Assembly (NCBI GenBank): GCA_039621445.1
Contig: CP154956.1
Span: 37,084,444 to 37,148,443 of the forward strand
Direction: 5' to 3'
Origin: Euglena gracilis
Taxonomy: Eukaryota; Euglenida; Euglenophyceae; Euglenales
DNA: 64,000 nt
The stretch's first letter is position 1. Every line of letters begins with the position of its first letter. The position numbers were made by a program, and so were the translations under genes. Of this stretch, positions 52,082 through 63,765 are shown in pieces. The notes beneath the pieces are model-generated. The model made no database searches. It was not told the origin of the DNA and was given only the letters and a program-made list of their open reading frames with translations.

Positions 52082-52488
52082 CAGGGGTTTTCTTAAGGAC
52101 CCCCGGTCCAGCCAGCCAGCAGCTCAAGTCCAGCCAGCAGCCCAAATTCGGGCTGGGAGCCCCCTAAGCGAAATAAAGTTGGGTCCAGCCCGGCCGGAGG
52201 CCGGGCCAGCCGGCCCAGCCGGCCGAAGGCCGGCCAGCCAATTGGGCTACCCAGCTCACCTATCCCTGCATTTTTTCCCCCCATCACAGCTTCCTCCATC
52301 ACAGCCCCCCAGCCTTGACCTAGCTCCATCCATCAAAATGTCGAAAATGCAAAATGTTTTAGAAAATTTTGTTTTTCAACGACCCAGCCCAGCCCAGCCC
52401 CCTCCAGCCCCGGACCCCCCCCCTCCCCCCCCCATCCCCCCAGGCCCCCCCAGGGGATGGGGTACCCTCCGGCTTAAGAAAACCCCTG
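52082..52488. mobile_element. hAT-like element, CAGGGGTTTTC ends, exact target duplication
   Basis: The ends are CAGGGGTTTTCTTAAG and CTTAAGAAAACCCCTG. The exact 8-bp repeat CTGGAGAT lies at 52074-52081 and 52489-52496. The interior includes CCGGCCGGAGGCCGGG palindromes and CTCCATCCATCAAAATGTCG. It sits about 110 bp upstream of the probable start codon at 51971. Confidence 0.9.
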
Positions 52489-52499
52489 CTGGAGATGCA

Positions 52500-53700
52500 T
52501 CACCTCCAGTGGTGGGGATTCATAGACTGGAAAGAAAGATGAGGAATCGTCCTCCGCCACCCCGTGGGGAGGTCTTCAAAGAAATCTGCGATGCAGCGTT
52601 ATGGGAGGTGGGGGGGGAGAGCATATATGGGCAGGAAAAGGAAATTTTACCAATCAGTGAGTACTTCATTTGGATTTAACCTCTGGCCTGATTGCGCAAA
52701 AGTTTGGCAAGATTTAAGCAGGGAAACAGGGTCAAAACCCAAAAATTATATGTGAAGCTGCAACAGCTGTGAGGAAAAAAATATGGACCAGGGCGTTTTC
52801 AGAACAGGAACCGTCAAAGACCTTCCAATGGTTCTGCCAACGATCCAGGGTTTTCAAAAAAAAAACTCACCTCGTCACCTTGAACGATTAAAAGGATTTT
52901 GGGCAATAGAGCGTTGTGGATGATTGAACCCAAAAAAAATGGCGTGGTGGCATCTGGGAAAATGTTAAAAAAGAAATGCAGAGACTACCATCAAAAACCT
53001 GCAAAAGTGTAGGGCATATGTGAAAAAAGTACAGTGTCAAATGACGGGGTCCATGCTACTCACTGCCGTGTGAGCCTGCCTGCCCAGAGCACCTAACCCC
53101 CCCTTTGGGGGGGGGGGGGCGTGCGACCGTCCTCAAAAAGAAGCTTTGGCGTTGCAGTCCTTGCTAAGCAATTTTCACCGTGTCCCATGTTCACCCCCCG
53201 GGACAGGTTGGCCGAATTCGGGGCCCCTGGAGTGGCCTCAAAACCCAGCCTGGGCCGCCGGCGCAAGGCCTGGTCTGCTACGCGCCACCAACGGCGGTCC
53301 AGTGCGCCTGAGAGCCAGCGGTGGCTCCGAGGGGCGGGAGGGAGGGCGATGGGGCGCATGGGCGGCTGGCGGGTGGACGCCGGGGCAGGTTTATGTGTGG
53401 GGGGGGGGGGAGGGGGAGGCTCATTGCGCGGTGGCGCGGAGGGAGGAGGGGCGGGCAGGGGGGACCGTACGGCTGGCGAAGTCGGCTGAAGGGCAGGTCA
53501 GAGGAAGGGGAAAAGGGGGGGGGGGCTGCTTATGGGATATACGTTGGGGGGGGGGCAGCCAGGTCTGTACGGGACGGCCCAGGGAACTCGGGGGGGGGGG
53601 GGGGGGCACCCCCACCACCCACCACAACACTGGACAAGGACGAATTCCCTCGGAAGGCACCGAAGAAAAAACTTTGGCTGGCAATACAGGAAGGCCGGGA
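52500..53700. other. Spacer, nothing firmly recognised
   Basis: The 52.6-53.05 kb part is AT-rich. The 53.1-53.6 kb part is G-rich with open frames on both strands but no family similarity or splice support. Confidence 0.3.
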
Positions 53701-53724
53701 AGGCCTGGTGGGCGGGGGGGTTGA

Positions 53725-53905
53725 CCTGCTGTGCGCACTGTGGCTGTTTGTTTGGTACCTTATATCCCCTCTTCTGGCCTGGCGCTGTTTTCCGCCTCTG
53801 GCCCTTCTTTCTGTGTGCGTGGAGGTAGTGGAGGTGGCCGAAGCCTGGTCGGATTTACCTTGCTTGCTTAGCCGGCCCCCAAGCGCCCACCAGGGGTCAA
53901 CCCCC
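53725..53905. repeat. Copy of the sequence inside the element at 55547
   Basis: About 180 bp matching 55652-55820: GCACTGTGGCTGTTT, TTCTGGCCTGGCGCTGTT, GTGGAGGTGGCCG and the sequence around a minus-strand donor-like CAAG|GTAAAT. A possible captured gene fragment spread by transposition. Confidence 0.5.
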
Positions 53906-53949
53906 CCACTCACCGCCCATAGGGTTCCCGTACAGCCCTGGGGGCAGCA

Positions 53950-55540
53950 GGGCAAAAACAATGCAGTTAGGCGGTCCCTGCCGTGCAAAGGGAGGGGCCC
54001 GGCGGGGGGTGCTTTGCACCCCCGGGGGACTGCGGTGCAACACGTCGGGTGTCCCGGGGGTGCGGAGGGCGGCCCATCCCTCAGGGGGCAGAGACAGGTG
54101 CGGGGGGGGGGGGGGGGGGTCCCCGCCTCCGCTGCGACGCCGGCACCTCAAAACAGGGGGTGGATCCGACCCAGCACTGCATCCCGTCAGTGGTGGGGTG
54201 TGGGGCATGGCAGGGGATGGCTGGGCCAGAGGGATGGGCCGCGGCCAGTGACACAACGGCCAGGAACGGGGGGTGTTTGTTGGGAAACGGGAGGGCAGGG
54301 CTGGCACTGGGGGGGAAGGTTGAGCACCGGAAATTCTGAAATTCAGCGATAAGAGCCCAAAATGACTCCACAGAAAACTGTTGGCAATGTGCTGGTCCTG
54401 GTTTGGAGGGAGGGGGAGGGGGCTTCCTTCCCAGTCCCAGTGCATTTTGATTGTTCTTTACAAAAAAAAATATATCATGATTCTTTTCGGTCTCCATATT
54501 CCCCATTTAGGGGACTTCCATGTAGGCCAACCCTGGGCATAGCTGACGTGGTCCCCACTCTAGGGAGGAGGAAGTGGAAGTCAGGAATGGGGGCAACGGA
54601 CTGCGGGGGAGCTCTGGAGCGTTCTGTGGTCCCCCCGTTCAGGCCATGATGTCTCCGCCTCCCCAGCCAGGAGTCCCTCACCCACCCACCCTCGTGGAGG
54701 CGATGGGGAGTGCGATGGACCCCCCAGGCTGACCCCCCTCCCCGCCCTGCACCGCACGCAAACCCAGACTCCCGGACGCTTTGGGCAGAGAGTCCCAAAG
54801 CAACCTCAGCGGTACCCTCGTTTGGGGTGGGCCTCTTGGATCCCAGTGGGCCATTTGCGCCGGAAAGGGTCCGGTCCCCAGGTTGATGGCTGCCACCGGG
54901 ACAGTGAGAGGGCGGAACCCCTCCGGACCAGGCGTGTAGGGGGTGGGGGGTGGCGAGCCAGAGAAGGTCAGCCACGGGGGTTAGGGCAGGCCAGGGGAGG
55001 GCAGGGCAGGGTTCAAAAAAGGGCAGGTGGGGGGACGGACCGCCCTGATCCGGGGGGGGGGGGGGGCAGTGGCGCAGTCTGGGTGGCCGATCCCCAGCCG
55101 AAATTTTTTGCCCCCAAAATCGGCCGAAAATGCATTCTGAGTGCTTTTTGGGCCAAGGTTTGTCAAAAATATCAAAGATTTATGTGCGAAGCGCAGGAAG
55201 AAAACCCTCTTTGGCAGATGGGGAGGGAATTGGGAGGGTCTGGACACCCCCCTCCAGGAGTCCAGGAGGGGGGGGGGAGTCGATCCTTTAACCCATACAC
55301 CCTCCCTGGATCGAACCCTGGGGCAGGGTCGGCGGCAGGGCGACGACATGCAGCACTGAGAAGACGGCACCGGGAGAGAGAGGCGGCGGAACACGCGGAA
55401 CAATAAGGCGCTGGGGGGTGGAGGTGGTTGGGGCTGCGTGGCGACCGTTCCCTGTGTGAGGGGGCGTCATCAAATGATTCAAGGCGTCGGGGTAGAAAAT
55501 AAAATGAATTTTCTTTTGCAGTAATACTAATTTCAACACA
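53950..55540. other. GC-rich spacer, nothing recognised
   Basis: Open frames on both strands are Pro/Gly-rich, without motifs. A single homopolymer-flanked block near 55040-55080 resembles fragments of the small elements. Confidence 0.3.
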
Positions 55541-55546
55541 TACAAC

Positions 55547-56412
55547 CAGGGGTTTTCTGAAGCCGGAGGGGACCCTATCCCCCGGGGGGGGGGGGGTCCA
55601 GCCAGCCAGCAGCTCAAATCCAGCCAGCAGCCCAAATTTGGGCTGGGAGCCCCCCTGTGTGCACTGTGGCTGTTTTTTTTTGTGGTGCCTTTTATCCCTT
55701 CTTCTGGCCTGGCGCTGTTGTTCGCCTCTGGCTCTTTTTGTCTGTGTACGTGGAGGTGGCCGGAGCCTGGCGGGACTTACCTTGTTTACGACGCCGGCCA
55801 CCAAGCGCCCGCCAGGCACATACTCCACTTTAGTTAGGGGGGGTCTCCTTCACCGTGACGACGCACCGGTTACTCCAGTCCACGACCCCAGCAGGTGTGA
55901 TTCCCAACTCAGTGGACAGGTCCACTCAATTGGGAACAAACTCATGGGTAGGTCTGTTCCAGGCCCGGAGGCACCTCCCGGGGCAGCCCTGTCCCACAAG
56001 CACACCCACTTGGAACCCGGTCAGGCACCCCCCCTCCTGGGGGCAAAGGCGAACCTGGGAGCCCCCCCCGGGGGAGCCCGGCCGGAGGCCGGGCCAGCCA
56101 GCCGCAGGCCGGCCAGCCAAATGGGCTGCCCAGCTCACCTATCCCTGCATTTTTTTCAGTAATTAGGCTGTTCCTCTAGTCCCGATCCAGCCTTGATCCA
56201 GCTCCATCCATCAAAATGTCGAAAATGGCAAAAAAAAAATTCAGAAATTTTTGTTTTTTCGTCGACCCAGCCCAGCCCAGCCCCCTCCAGCCCAGGACCC
56301 CCCTTTACCCCCGGGGGGGGGGGGGGGGGTCCAGCCAGCAGCTCATTTCCAGCCAGCAGCCTTTTTGCCATCTGGAGGCTGGACCCCCCCGGGGTCCTTA
56401 AGAAAACCCCTG
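55547..56412. mobile_element. Long hAT-like element with exact target duplication and gene-like cargo
   Basis: The ends are CAGGGGTTTTCTGAAG and CTTAAGAAAACCCCTG. The exact 8-mer CATACAAC lies at 55539-55546 and 56413-56420. At 866 bp it is about twice the size of its sister at 52082; the extra DNA (55652-55960) includes a segment also found at 53725. On the minus strand this cargo reads EYVPGGRLVAGVVNK between an acceptor-like CTAACTAAAG and a consensus donor AAG|GTAAGT. It looks like an exon, but its source is unknown. Confidence 0.85.
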
Positions 56413-56439
56413 CATACAACAGATGTATGTGAGGTGTGT

Positions 56440-57050
56440 GCATATGGATGCACACATATATGATATGTGCATATCTATGTGGACATATATGATATGTATG
56501 ATATATGTATGATATATCACATATGATATGTGATACATCTCAGTTTAAAGGGAAGCGTGCAGCAGCAGGACAGGCGTGACAAGGTGGACAGTGCCACTGC
56601 CTCGGCTGTGGGCTGCCATTTCTATCATCACATATGGGCTGCAAGGAATGGGGCAAAACCCCTCACAGAAAGCCAGCAAGAACCCTTGGAGAGAGCACAA
56701 GAAACCAAAGCCACAGCAACTTTTACTCCACTGCCGGCTGACTGACCGAAAAGAAACTTATCCTCCTCAAACTTATCTTCCTTCTCAAAACTTCAAACTG
56801 ATCCCCCTTCCTACTGGAGAAAAACGAAGACGATCGGAACATTGTTTTGGCCTCAAAACCCCATAAACTGATTTTCAGTTTTTTTTGTGTGACCCAACCA
56901 CGCTGTTTTGGCGAACTTTGTCAAAAATAGGTGGTTGGTGAACCAATCCCACTTCACCCTCCACCCCAGCAGTATGAAAGCATCAAAGCTGTGCCACAGT
57001 GAGCTCCCCCCAGTCAACCCCCAAATAAAAAAGCCCCCCGACTTTAAATT
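56440..57050. other. TA-rich microsatellite-like stretch and unassigned spacer
   Basis: 56455-56535 is an ATATGATATGTG-type tract. The rest holds no supported exon. Confidence 0.35.
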
Positions 57051-57500
57051 TGGGCCGGATTTTCAAGACCCCCCAGGGGGGGTTTACATTTGGGGGGGGG
57101 GGGGGCATATTTGGGGGGTAAACTTTTCGGGTGGCCTGACAATCTTTGGCGGCCTTCAACTAAAAACCCCCCCAAAATAAGACCCCCCCCATAAATAAGA
57201 CCCCCCTGCCGGCGCGAAGCGCCGTATTTTTGAAATAAGGACATTTTGGGGGAGTAAATCTGCCATTTTGGGACGGTTTTCACACAATTCAGCATATTTT
57301 CCCCTGTTTTTCTGGCACGAAGCGCCGAATTTTTCGAAAAATGGTATTTTGGGGGCATTTTTGGACATTTTGGGGTGTCGAAAATTTTACAGCAAAAATC
57401 CATAAAATAGACCTCCCCCCATGAATAAGACCCCCCTTCGGGCTTTCCAGCAACCGACCCATGAAATGATCCAGGGTCTAATTTTGGGGGGGGGTTACAG
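57010..57500. mobile_element. C(n)AAATAA-family inverted-repeat element
   Basis: The left part is TCAACCCCCAAATAAAA; the right end is TAATTTTGG plus a G run plus TTACAG. Interior copies of AAATAAGACCCCCC occur, with hairpins GGCGC-GAA-GCGCC at 57211-57223 and an imperfect one near 57313. Related to 5334-5724. Confidence 0.45.
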
Positions 57501-57789
57501 TCGAATAGCAATTATATACCAAATTTTCAGTGCGTACCTCCCATTTTCCCAAAAAAAAATGCAACTTCGTCCAAAATAAACAATTTTTGGTGAAAATTGT
57601 ATTTTTCCACCCAAAAGTTTTTCTGCTTTTTCCTGAATGGTGCCATCGGCAGGTTTGGGGGGGGCTTTGTAATTGGGGGGGGGGGGGCTTCATATTGGGG
57701 AGGGGGATCCGTGCCCTGATATCCTCAACCCCCATCACCTCATCTGAATGGAAATACCCAACGCTTTGCCACAATGAGAGGCAGTCCAC

Positions 57790-57960
57790 GCCCCAGCACG
57801 TTCAATAAAAAAACCACGGGACACATGGACAAAAATAAAGACGTCAGTTGGGTGGACACGGGTCGACTTTGGGGGGGGGGGGTTGATTTCAAATATCCTT
57901 GGATAATTCTGGCATCCTTGGATCATCCCCCATCCACCAGGGCGGTCCTTTTAAGATAAT
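57790..57960. mobile_element. CAGGGCGG-family fragment
   Basis: Contains ATCCTTGGA and CATCCCCCATCCACC. It is followed at 57938 by a left end CAGGGCGGTCCTTTTAAG that appears to start another copy, whose right end I could not find. Confidence 0.4.
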
Positions 57961-57964
57961 AAAC

Positions 57965-60000
57965 AAACAGACTCCCCAGTGCTCAGTCTCAAGGGTATTT
58001 TGTGTACAGAAGAATTATCCTAAGCGCAGCTTTTTTTTAAAGATGACGTTCCAGACTTGCTGGTGCACATTCTGAACGATAGAAAATTTGTTGTGATTTT
58101 TTACCTTCCTGTATGTCCACTGGCCACTTGGACCACAGCAATCCATGTCCCAGACTCGTTGGTTTTGGCCAAAATTTGGTGGCCAAAGGAGGCCAGGATT
58201 TTTCTTAAAATTGGTGGTGGTAGCTTTGGTGAACCCTGTGGATACAAACATTCGCAAACTTTTGTGTTCAAAGACGCTTATGCCTCCGTTTGAGAACCCC
58301 CGAACGCGTCCATGCACCCCCCCACAATGAGAAACATCTTGCGTCCCCCTCCCCACGACGATTGGCAGGCAAAGGGCTGGACCAGGGCTGAATGGGAATC
58401 CCGGAAACCAAGCGGGTGAGAGACCCCCATCCCGACGGACCATCCTGATAGGAACCCCACCAACCCCTTCCTACCCCTTCCCATATCTCCCGAGGTCGCG
58501 ATTTTTAGGCCAACCTTTTCCTTCGGCGCCGGCACGCCGTTCCCGTGCAACGCAGGCCAACCCCCCTGGGCCGGGAAACGGGCCGCCAGGCCATGCAGGG
58601 GGGAGGGGAGGGGGCGGGCGCATAGAGATTAGAAAGGGGAGAGAGAGCGCTGCAGCGGGGCGGCCAAGCCCCAGGCCCCTCGAACCCTCTTTCCCTGGGG
58701 GACGTCCGGCCGTCCGCCGGGGGGCGGTCTCAGATCGTTGCCGGCTCTCTGTGGCTCCTGTGGGGCCGGAGGACGGCGTGGTGGCATGCGATGTCACACA
58801 CGGCATCCGGGCAGTGTGTGACGTAGTGTGTGACGTGTGGCGGCCAACTGGACTTCCATTCTCAACTGTCGGCTGCACGCATGCATTGCAATGGCCAGGC
58901 GTTTTCCAAACTGGGGGGGGGGGGGCGCCCTGGGAGGTCAGCTTTGGTCTTGCCCAGGCCTAGCCAGCCAATTTTCCCTTGAAAGTGGCCATTTTCAGCG
59001 CCTCAGGGGGGATTGACCCCCCAAGGTCGGAACCACACCATTGCCGACCCTCCCCCCCACCCGGGGGTCACCCGGTCAGTCACTTCTTGAAACCCAAGAC
59101 CCACCCTAAGCAATGGTGTGGTCGGGACCCCCCTGCCAGTGGCACCCACCCCGGGGGGGCCTTCCTTAAACAGAAGCCTGGCAATGGCATTGCCAAGAAA
59201 ATTTCAAGCGAGCCAAACCGTGCAGGCAACAGATAGGCGGATGGACGGAAGGCAGGCGCATACGTCAAGGAGTGCATCCGGGACGGTATGGCGGAGAGTT
59301 CCCTCACACCTGGCAGGGGGCAGGCACGGCGTGGGGTGGCGTGAACGGCGACGACCCGGAGAGAGGGACGCACAGCATTGCAGGATGCCCCCCACCCGCC
59401 CCCTGCCCTCCAAGGCGTGCTGGGGTGGGGGGGGAGGGGCGCTTTGGGGTTCAGTGCACGGCGAAAAAAAAAATTGGCGCTGTGCGCCGAAAAAATAGAA
59501 GGAACCAAAATTTTGCACGCCGAAAATTATGAAGAGGGAAAGGCCGGTACCTCTACCAAAGACGTGCAAACGTGACGCACCTCGGCCATGTTTTCTGTGT
59601 CTCCGCAGGAGTCCTCACCCAAATGCCGGCCAGTCACTCCGAGAAAATCAAAGAGTCACAGGGGACCACCCGAGGCAATGATAGTACCCACTGAAATATG
59701 TATCCAACAGACACCCAAAGGTACGGTCTGAACAGGGAGTGTTTGGACACAGGTGTTCGACACAAGGGTGGAAAGCATCACATTACAATTTCAAAATTAA
59801 AGTCAAAATGAAAGTTCTCCATGAATGGTTTACCAGATTTTTGACGACTTACTGCTGGAATCTCTCGCTAAGGCTAAATCGGACACTTTATTGCCAGAAA
59901 TCGCCAACCGCAACAGACCCTGCTGGAAAAGATGGGGTCAATTGGGGTCGGAAAGCTGTGACTGTTTCTCGAAAGCAAGACCACGACTGAACTGGCCTCC
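57965..60000. other. Spacer, nothing firmly recognised
   Basis: 58.0-58.3 kb stays open on both strands with ordinary amino-acid composition, but no family or splice support. 58.5-59.5 kb is GC-rich with a hairpin GGCGC-TGT-GCGCC near 59475. The rest is featureless. Confidence 0.3.
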
Positions 60001-60004
60001 AAAG

Positions 60005-60309
60005 TCAAGTAACGCGAGATTGCCGGAAATGAGGGAATGGCACCGGCGAGGTGGCCGTCTCCTCGGCCCCCCTGAGGAGCACCCCCTTCAGGCTCAGCAT
60101 CAAAGCTGGTTCTTCATCGGAAGGGGGGGGGGGAGGAAATGAGCACGGGAGGGGGGGGGGACCTCCTTTGGCGGCTGCGGCCGACCGGGGGGATTTGACG
60201 GTTGGGACCGGGCCCGAGGGCAGCCGCAGGGGGCTCAGCTTGGGCATCTTGGGAGACGAGGCCGGCCCCAGGCCCCCTCAACGCCTGACCACCGACACAC
60301 ATACACACA

Positions 60310-60376
<67 letters not shown>

Positions 60377-62772
60377 ACACACACACACACACACTTGGGC
60401 CAGTTGGGTACCTGGTGGGACCTGCGCAGCACCCCGGCAGGGGCCGGTGGGGGGTCGTTGGGGCACAAGGATATGGTTGGCGTCCCCGGGGTGCCGGGCA
60501 GGTGCTCCAGGTGGTGGGGGGCCGACGGCGGCCGACCCTTGAAGTCCAAGGGATCCACAAGGGACGGGGCCAGGAGAAACCTCACCCGTGTTGCTCACGG
60601 CCGACAAGGGTTGTGGCGGGAATTTCGGCGCCGCTTCTGGAACTGCAGGCCACTGTGCCATCTTGCACTTGCACTCATTGGGGAGGCAGAGCATTAGCAA
60701 ATTCCATTCAGAAAACAGTATGGACAGGGGTGCGCTGCGGCTTTGCCATACTAAAGTAGGCAGACAACCTCGGACTGTCAAGTACACCAATCATTCCTGA
60801 AACAAAAGGAAACAGAACCCCGGGGGACAAATTGCGAGTCCTGCAACGCCCAATCCCCCCCTGCCCCCTTCTGTTTCCCCCAAACCCCGGGGATAGCGTA
60901 GTGCTGGCACGCGAGCCAGCACTTGCGAACGTGGGGGCGAGAGGCTGGGGATCACGATGCTCCGGCTGACCGGGGAGGAGGGCCCCCCCTGGGCGACATC
61001 TGGCGGCCCACGGTGGGGCGGGCCAGGCCGAGGCCCTCCGGGACGGACGGGTTGCCCCCAGGCTTCCTGTTCAGCCCCCCCCCCCCCGGGATGGGAGTCC
61101 CCCCCAATGGGTTGGCCAATGGCATTTCTAAACAATTTTCCGGCACTCGCACCCATAACCCATATTTCCAGACTGCTTGACCCGGACACCCCACCCCCTC
61201 GGGGGGTCTACCGAGCGAAAAGGACGCCTGGCCGCGTCGCACCGCCGCCACGCTGGGGCTGCGGCCGCCCCCCATCCGCGGGGAGAGGCCGCCCACGGCG
61301 TCCGGCGCGACGGCGGTCCCCGGGCTGGACTCGAGCCACGTGGACGGGGCGCGGGTCAGGCGTCCGCCGCGGGGAGGCCCGGCCCAGGGGGGGGGGGGGG
61401 ACGTTACCCACTTGGGCCATACGGCAATTTGTGTGCCCAAACACACAAATTGTTTCCCGGCCCCATTTTTTCCAGACGCGTCGGTGGACAGGGAAGGCGC
61501 AGCGGTATTGAGTCAACCGCCCAAAACATCAAATTTGCTGAGATTTTCAGTATTTGGACGTTTTGGAGGTTTTTTGATTTGGGGGTGGGGTCATTCTCGG
61601 GTCACGAACTGGCACAGTTAGGGGGGGGGGGTCAGTTGGAGCATCGGTACTCTATTGTGAGGCAGTCTTTTTCGAACGAACTGGATTACCCAGAAGATGG
61701 ATAGTCTAGTCAACCTCAGGCGGGCCATCCTCAGCCCTGGGACTCCAGTGTGGCGACAGGTGCGAAGTTGCAGCGCAGCCTGATGGGATTGGTTTGGGCA
61801 GTTCGGTTGCCACACCCGGCCCACAGGGAAGGCCGGCCCACCCCGCTGGCGCGTCGCGCGCGCACCGCCGGGGCCGGGCCTCGGCGGGCTGGGCCGCCGC
61901 CTCCCTGACCGCCGTCAGCGGCCGCCGAGGGGAGGCGGCGGTGACGGGGAGGGCGGCGATGCTGCCGCGCGGCGAGAGGGCGGAGATACCCAGCGGCTTG
62001 ACGGGCTGTGGGCGGGCACGCGGGCGGCAACGGGGGGGAGGAGCGAGACCCGGACACAGAAACCTCCGACGCCATCAGGGCAAACCTTAAGCACAAAAAA
62101 ATGAAAAAATCCACGGGAAAAATGGCCGAAAAAAAATGGCCATATGTGGGAAAGGTGGGTCGACCTTGGGCGGGAAAGTAATTTTTGGTATCCCTGGAAC
62201 ATCGACCATCCACCCGAAAGCTTCTGAAAATGCGGTTCTCGACTTTTAATTTTAGACCCCACACTCGACGTCTGGACTGGACGTTAGCCAGCCCTTAGCC
62301 CTAAGGGCGGTCCTCACAGCCACACCCTCCTTATATCGAACCCTGCATGGGGTGGTCCTTAACAAAAAAAACGTCCCTTAAGGACTGCCCTGGCCACTGT
62401 ACCCCCGGGGGGTGCTTCTTGGGGCTTGTTCTCGAGCCGCAGGCGATCAATAGGAAGGTACATAGTTAACAAAAAAAACACCTCCATCGCATCAACGTCC
62501 CCATATTTTTGGCCCCTTAGCCGTCATTTCTTGCCCCTGATCAGCCAGCGCTGTCTTGTCTGGCCCGGGTGGAAAGCAAGCCTTCAGAGAGTCTCCTGGC
62601 TTGTGCCGAGGGCCACCCGCAGGCCAGCTGCTGCGGCCTCACAAAGCGTTGCATTTGGAGGTGGCATATGGAGAGACATGAAGGACAGACCTTCGAGGAG
62701 GCGTGGGCGTCCAACGGGGACAACGACAGCCGTGGGGATCTCGGAGCCCTCGGGCTGGTGGGCGGCAGCGCC
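60005..62772 (-). CDS. Ser/Pro-rich protein exons, gene unidentified
   Basis: Minus-strand exon-like segments: 62772-62584 (acceptor CATGTGCAG; IPTAVVVPVGRPRLLEGLSF), 62005-61842 (acceptor CCCACAG; PVKPLGISALSPRGSIAALP), about 61370-61212 (SSPGTAVAPDAVGGLSPRMG, donor CTCG|GTAGAC), about 61015-60940 (SPVSRSIVIPSLSPPRS), about 60570-60400 (Pro-rich) and about 60250-60030 (LSPLRLPSGPVPTVKSPRS). Many SP motifs would suit proline-directed kinases. The segment at 62772 may be a separate gene, because its frame reaches a stop at 62584 unless spliced. Phases between the segments were not all resolvable. No domain recognised, so no function is proposed. Confidence 0.35.
60300..60392. repeat. (CA)n microsatellite
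   Basis: CA array with two TACA interruptions, between Ser/Pro-rich exon-like segments. Confidence 0.95.
62075..62400. mobile_element. CAGGGCGG-family fragments, probably nested
   Basis: Left-end-like CAGGGCAAACCTTAAG at 62076, interior CATCGACCATCCACCCGAAAG, then GGGCGGTCCTC and TCCCTTAAGGACTGCCCTG. Two copies seem nested. Target duplications were not found. Confidence 0.45.
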
Positions 62773-62821
62773 CTGCACATGTGTCACGTATCGCAGGTTT
62801 GTCTTTTGTGCCTGCTAGGTG

Positions 62822-62930
62822 TGTGTCTGTATGTGTGGGTGGTGTGTGGGTGGGTGGGTGGGTGGGTGGGGGTGGGGGTGGGTGGGGAGGTTTGGGTGGG
62901 TGGGTGAGTGGGTGTGAGTGGGCGGGTGGG
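62822..62930. repeat. (GGGT)n microsatellite
   Basis: TGGG and TGTG units forming a G-rich tract. Confidence 0.9.
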
Positions 62931-62989
62931 CAGGCAGACGGGTCGGTGGTGGGGATGCATGTGCGCGTGCATCGGTCACGTCCATATTT

Positions 62990-63760
62990 CTCGCTGCTGG
63001 TAATAGTGTCAACTACACCATTTTAGGCAGCCAAACTCGCATCAACATGCATCTGGTTTGTTCCTTGGCGAAAGGAAGCAAACGTGCCGTCTTAGAGGGT
63101 CAGGAATGCACATTCTCATTGAGACACAAAATTCGGGCAGCTTTGGTGAAGATGTGTGTTTGCGCATTCTGGAAATAGAGTGCACATGTGTGCATTCCGG
63201 ATGGTGCCATCTTCTTCCAGACTGGGTGTAAACACCACAAATCTGACCCACTTGACTTCACCCCGACCACACAGCCCACCCCCTCATTTTCTAGTTCAGC
63301 CCCATTTCGCAGCTGCTTCAAGACTACTACTGGTACAGTGCGTGGCTGGACAAACGCTCAGCAACCTCGACCTGGCTTTGCCACCGTGCGTTCAGGGGAC
63401 ATGCCGGCTGTGCGAAGGGGGAATGCAGACACGCATTGATGGACACATTGAAGGACACACTGGGCGTGGCCCCATTGTTTTCCTGCCTTCAATCCAAGGC
63501 ATGGACGACTTGGACTTGCAGGACATGGGTGTCTGAGGGGATGTGAACCTGGCAGGAGTGTAGCTGTGCTAGGCCGTCCGCTGGAATGCGACACCGGCAA
63601 GGGCGGGGGAAACCCTGCTCGGAACAGACACATTCATGCCCTTCAGTGGCAGGGGAACCACCCCCTGGATCCCAAGTTGCCCGGCAAGACGGAACGAGCA
63701 CTTGCGCGCTCCAGTTCACCCACCGCTGCCCCCCCCCTTCCCAGCCCTTGTGCTAAACTC
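62990..63760. other. Spacer, nothing firmly recognised
   Basis: A plus-strand frame at 63300-63536 has ordinary composition (ending MDDLDLQDMGV), but no family similarity and no splice support. It was not annotated as a gene. Confidence 0.25.
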
Positions 63761-63765
63761 GTCCC

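Noticed and set aside
55290-55340. B-box-like GGTTCGATCC on the minus strand suggesting a tRNA
   Set aside because: No anticodon arm or acceptor stem can be folded around it.
58015-58443. Both strands open with ordinary amino-acid composition
   Set aside because: No family similarity or splice support on either strand, so no gene was called.
63156-63536. Plus-strand frame of 126 codons ending MDDLDLQDMGV
   Set aside because: The only plus-strand candidate; no homology recognised, no promoter or splice evidence, and high stop-free probability in this composition.
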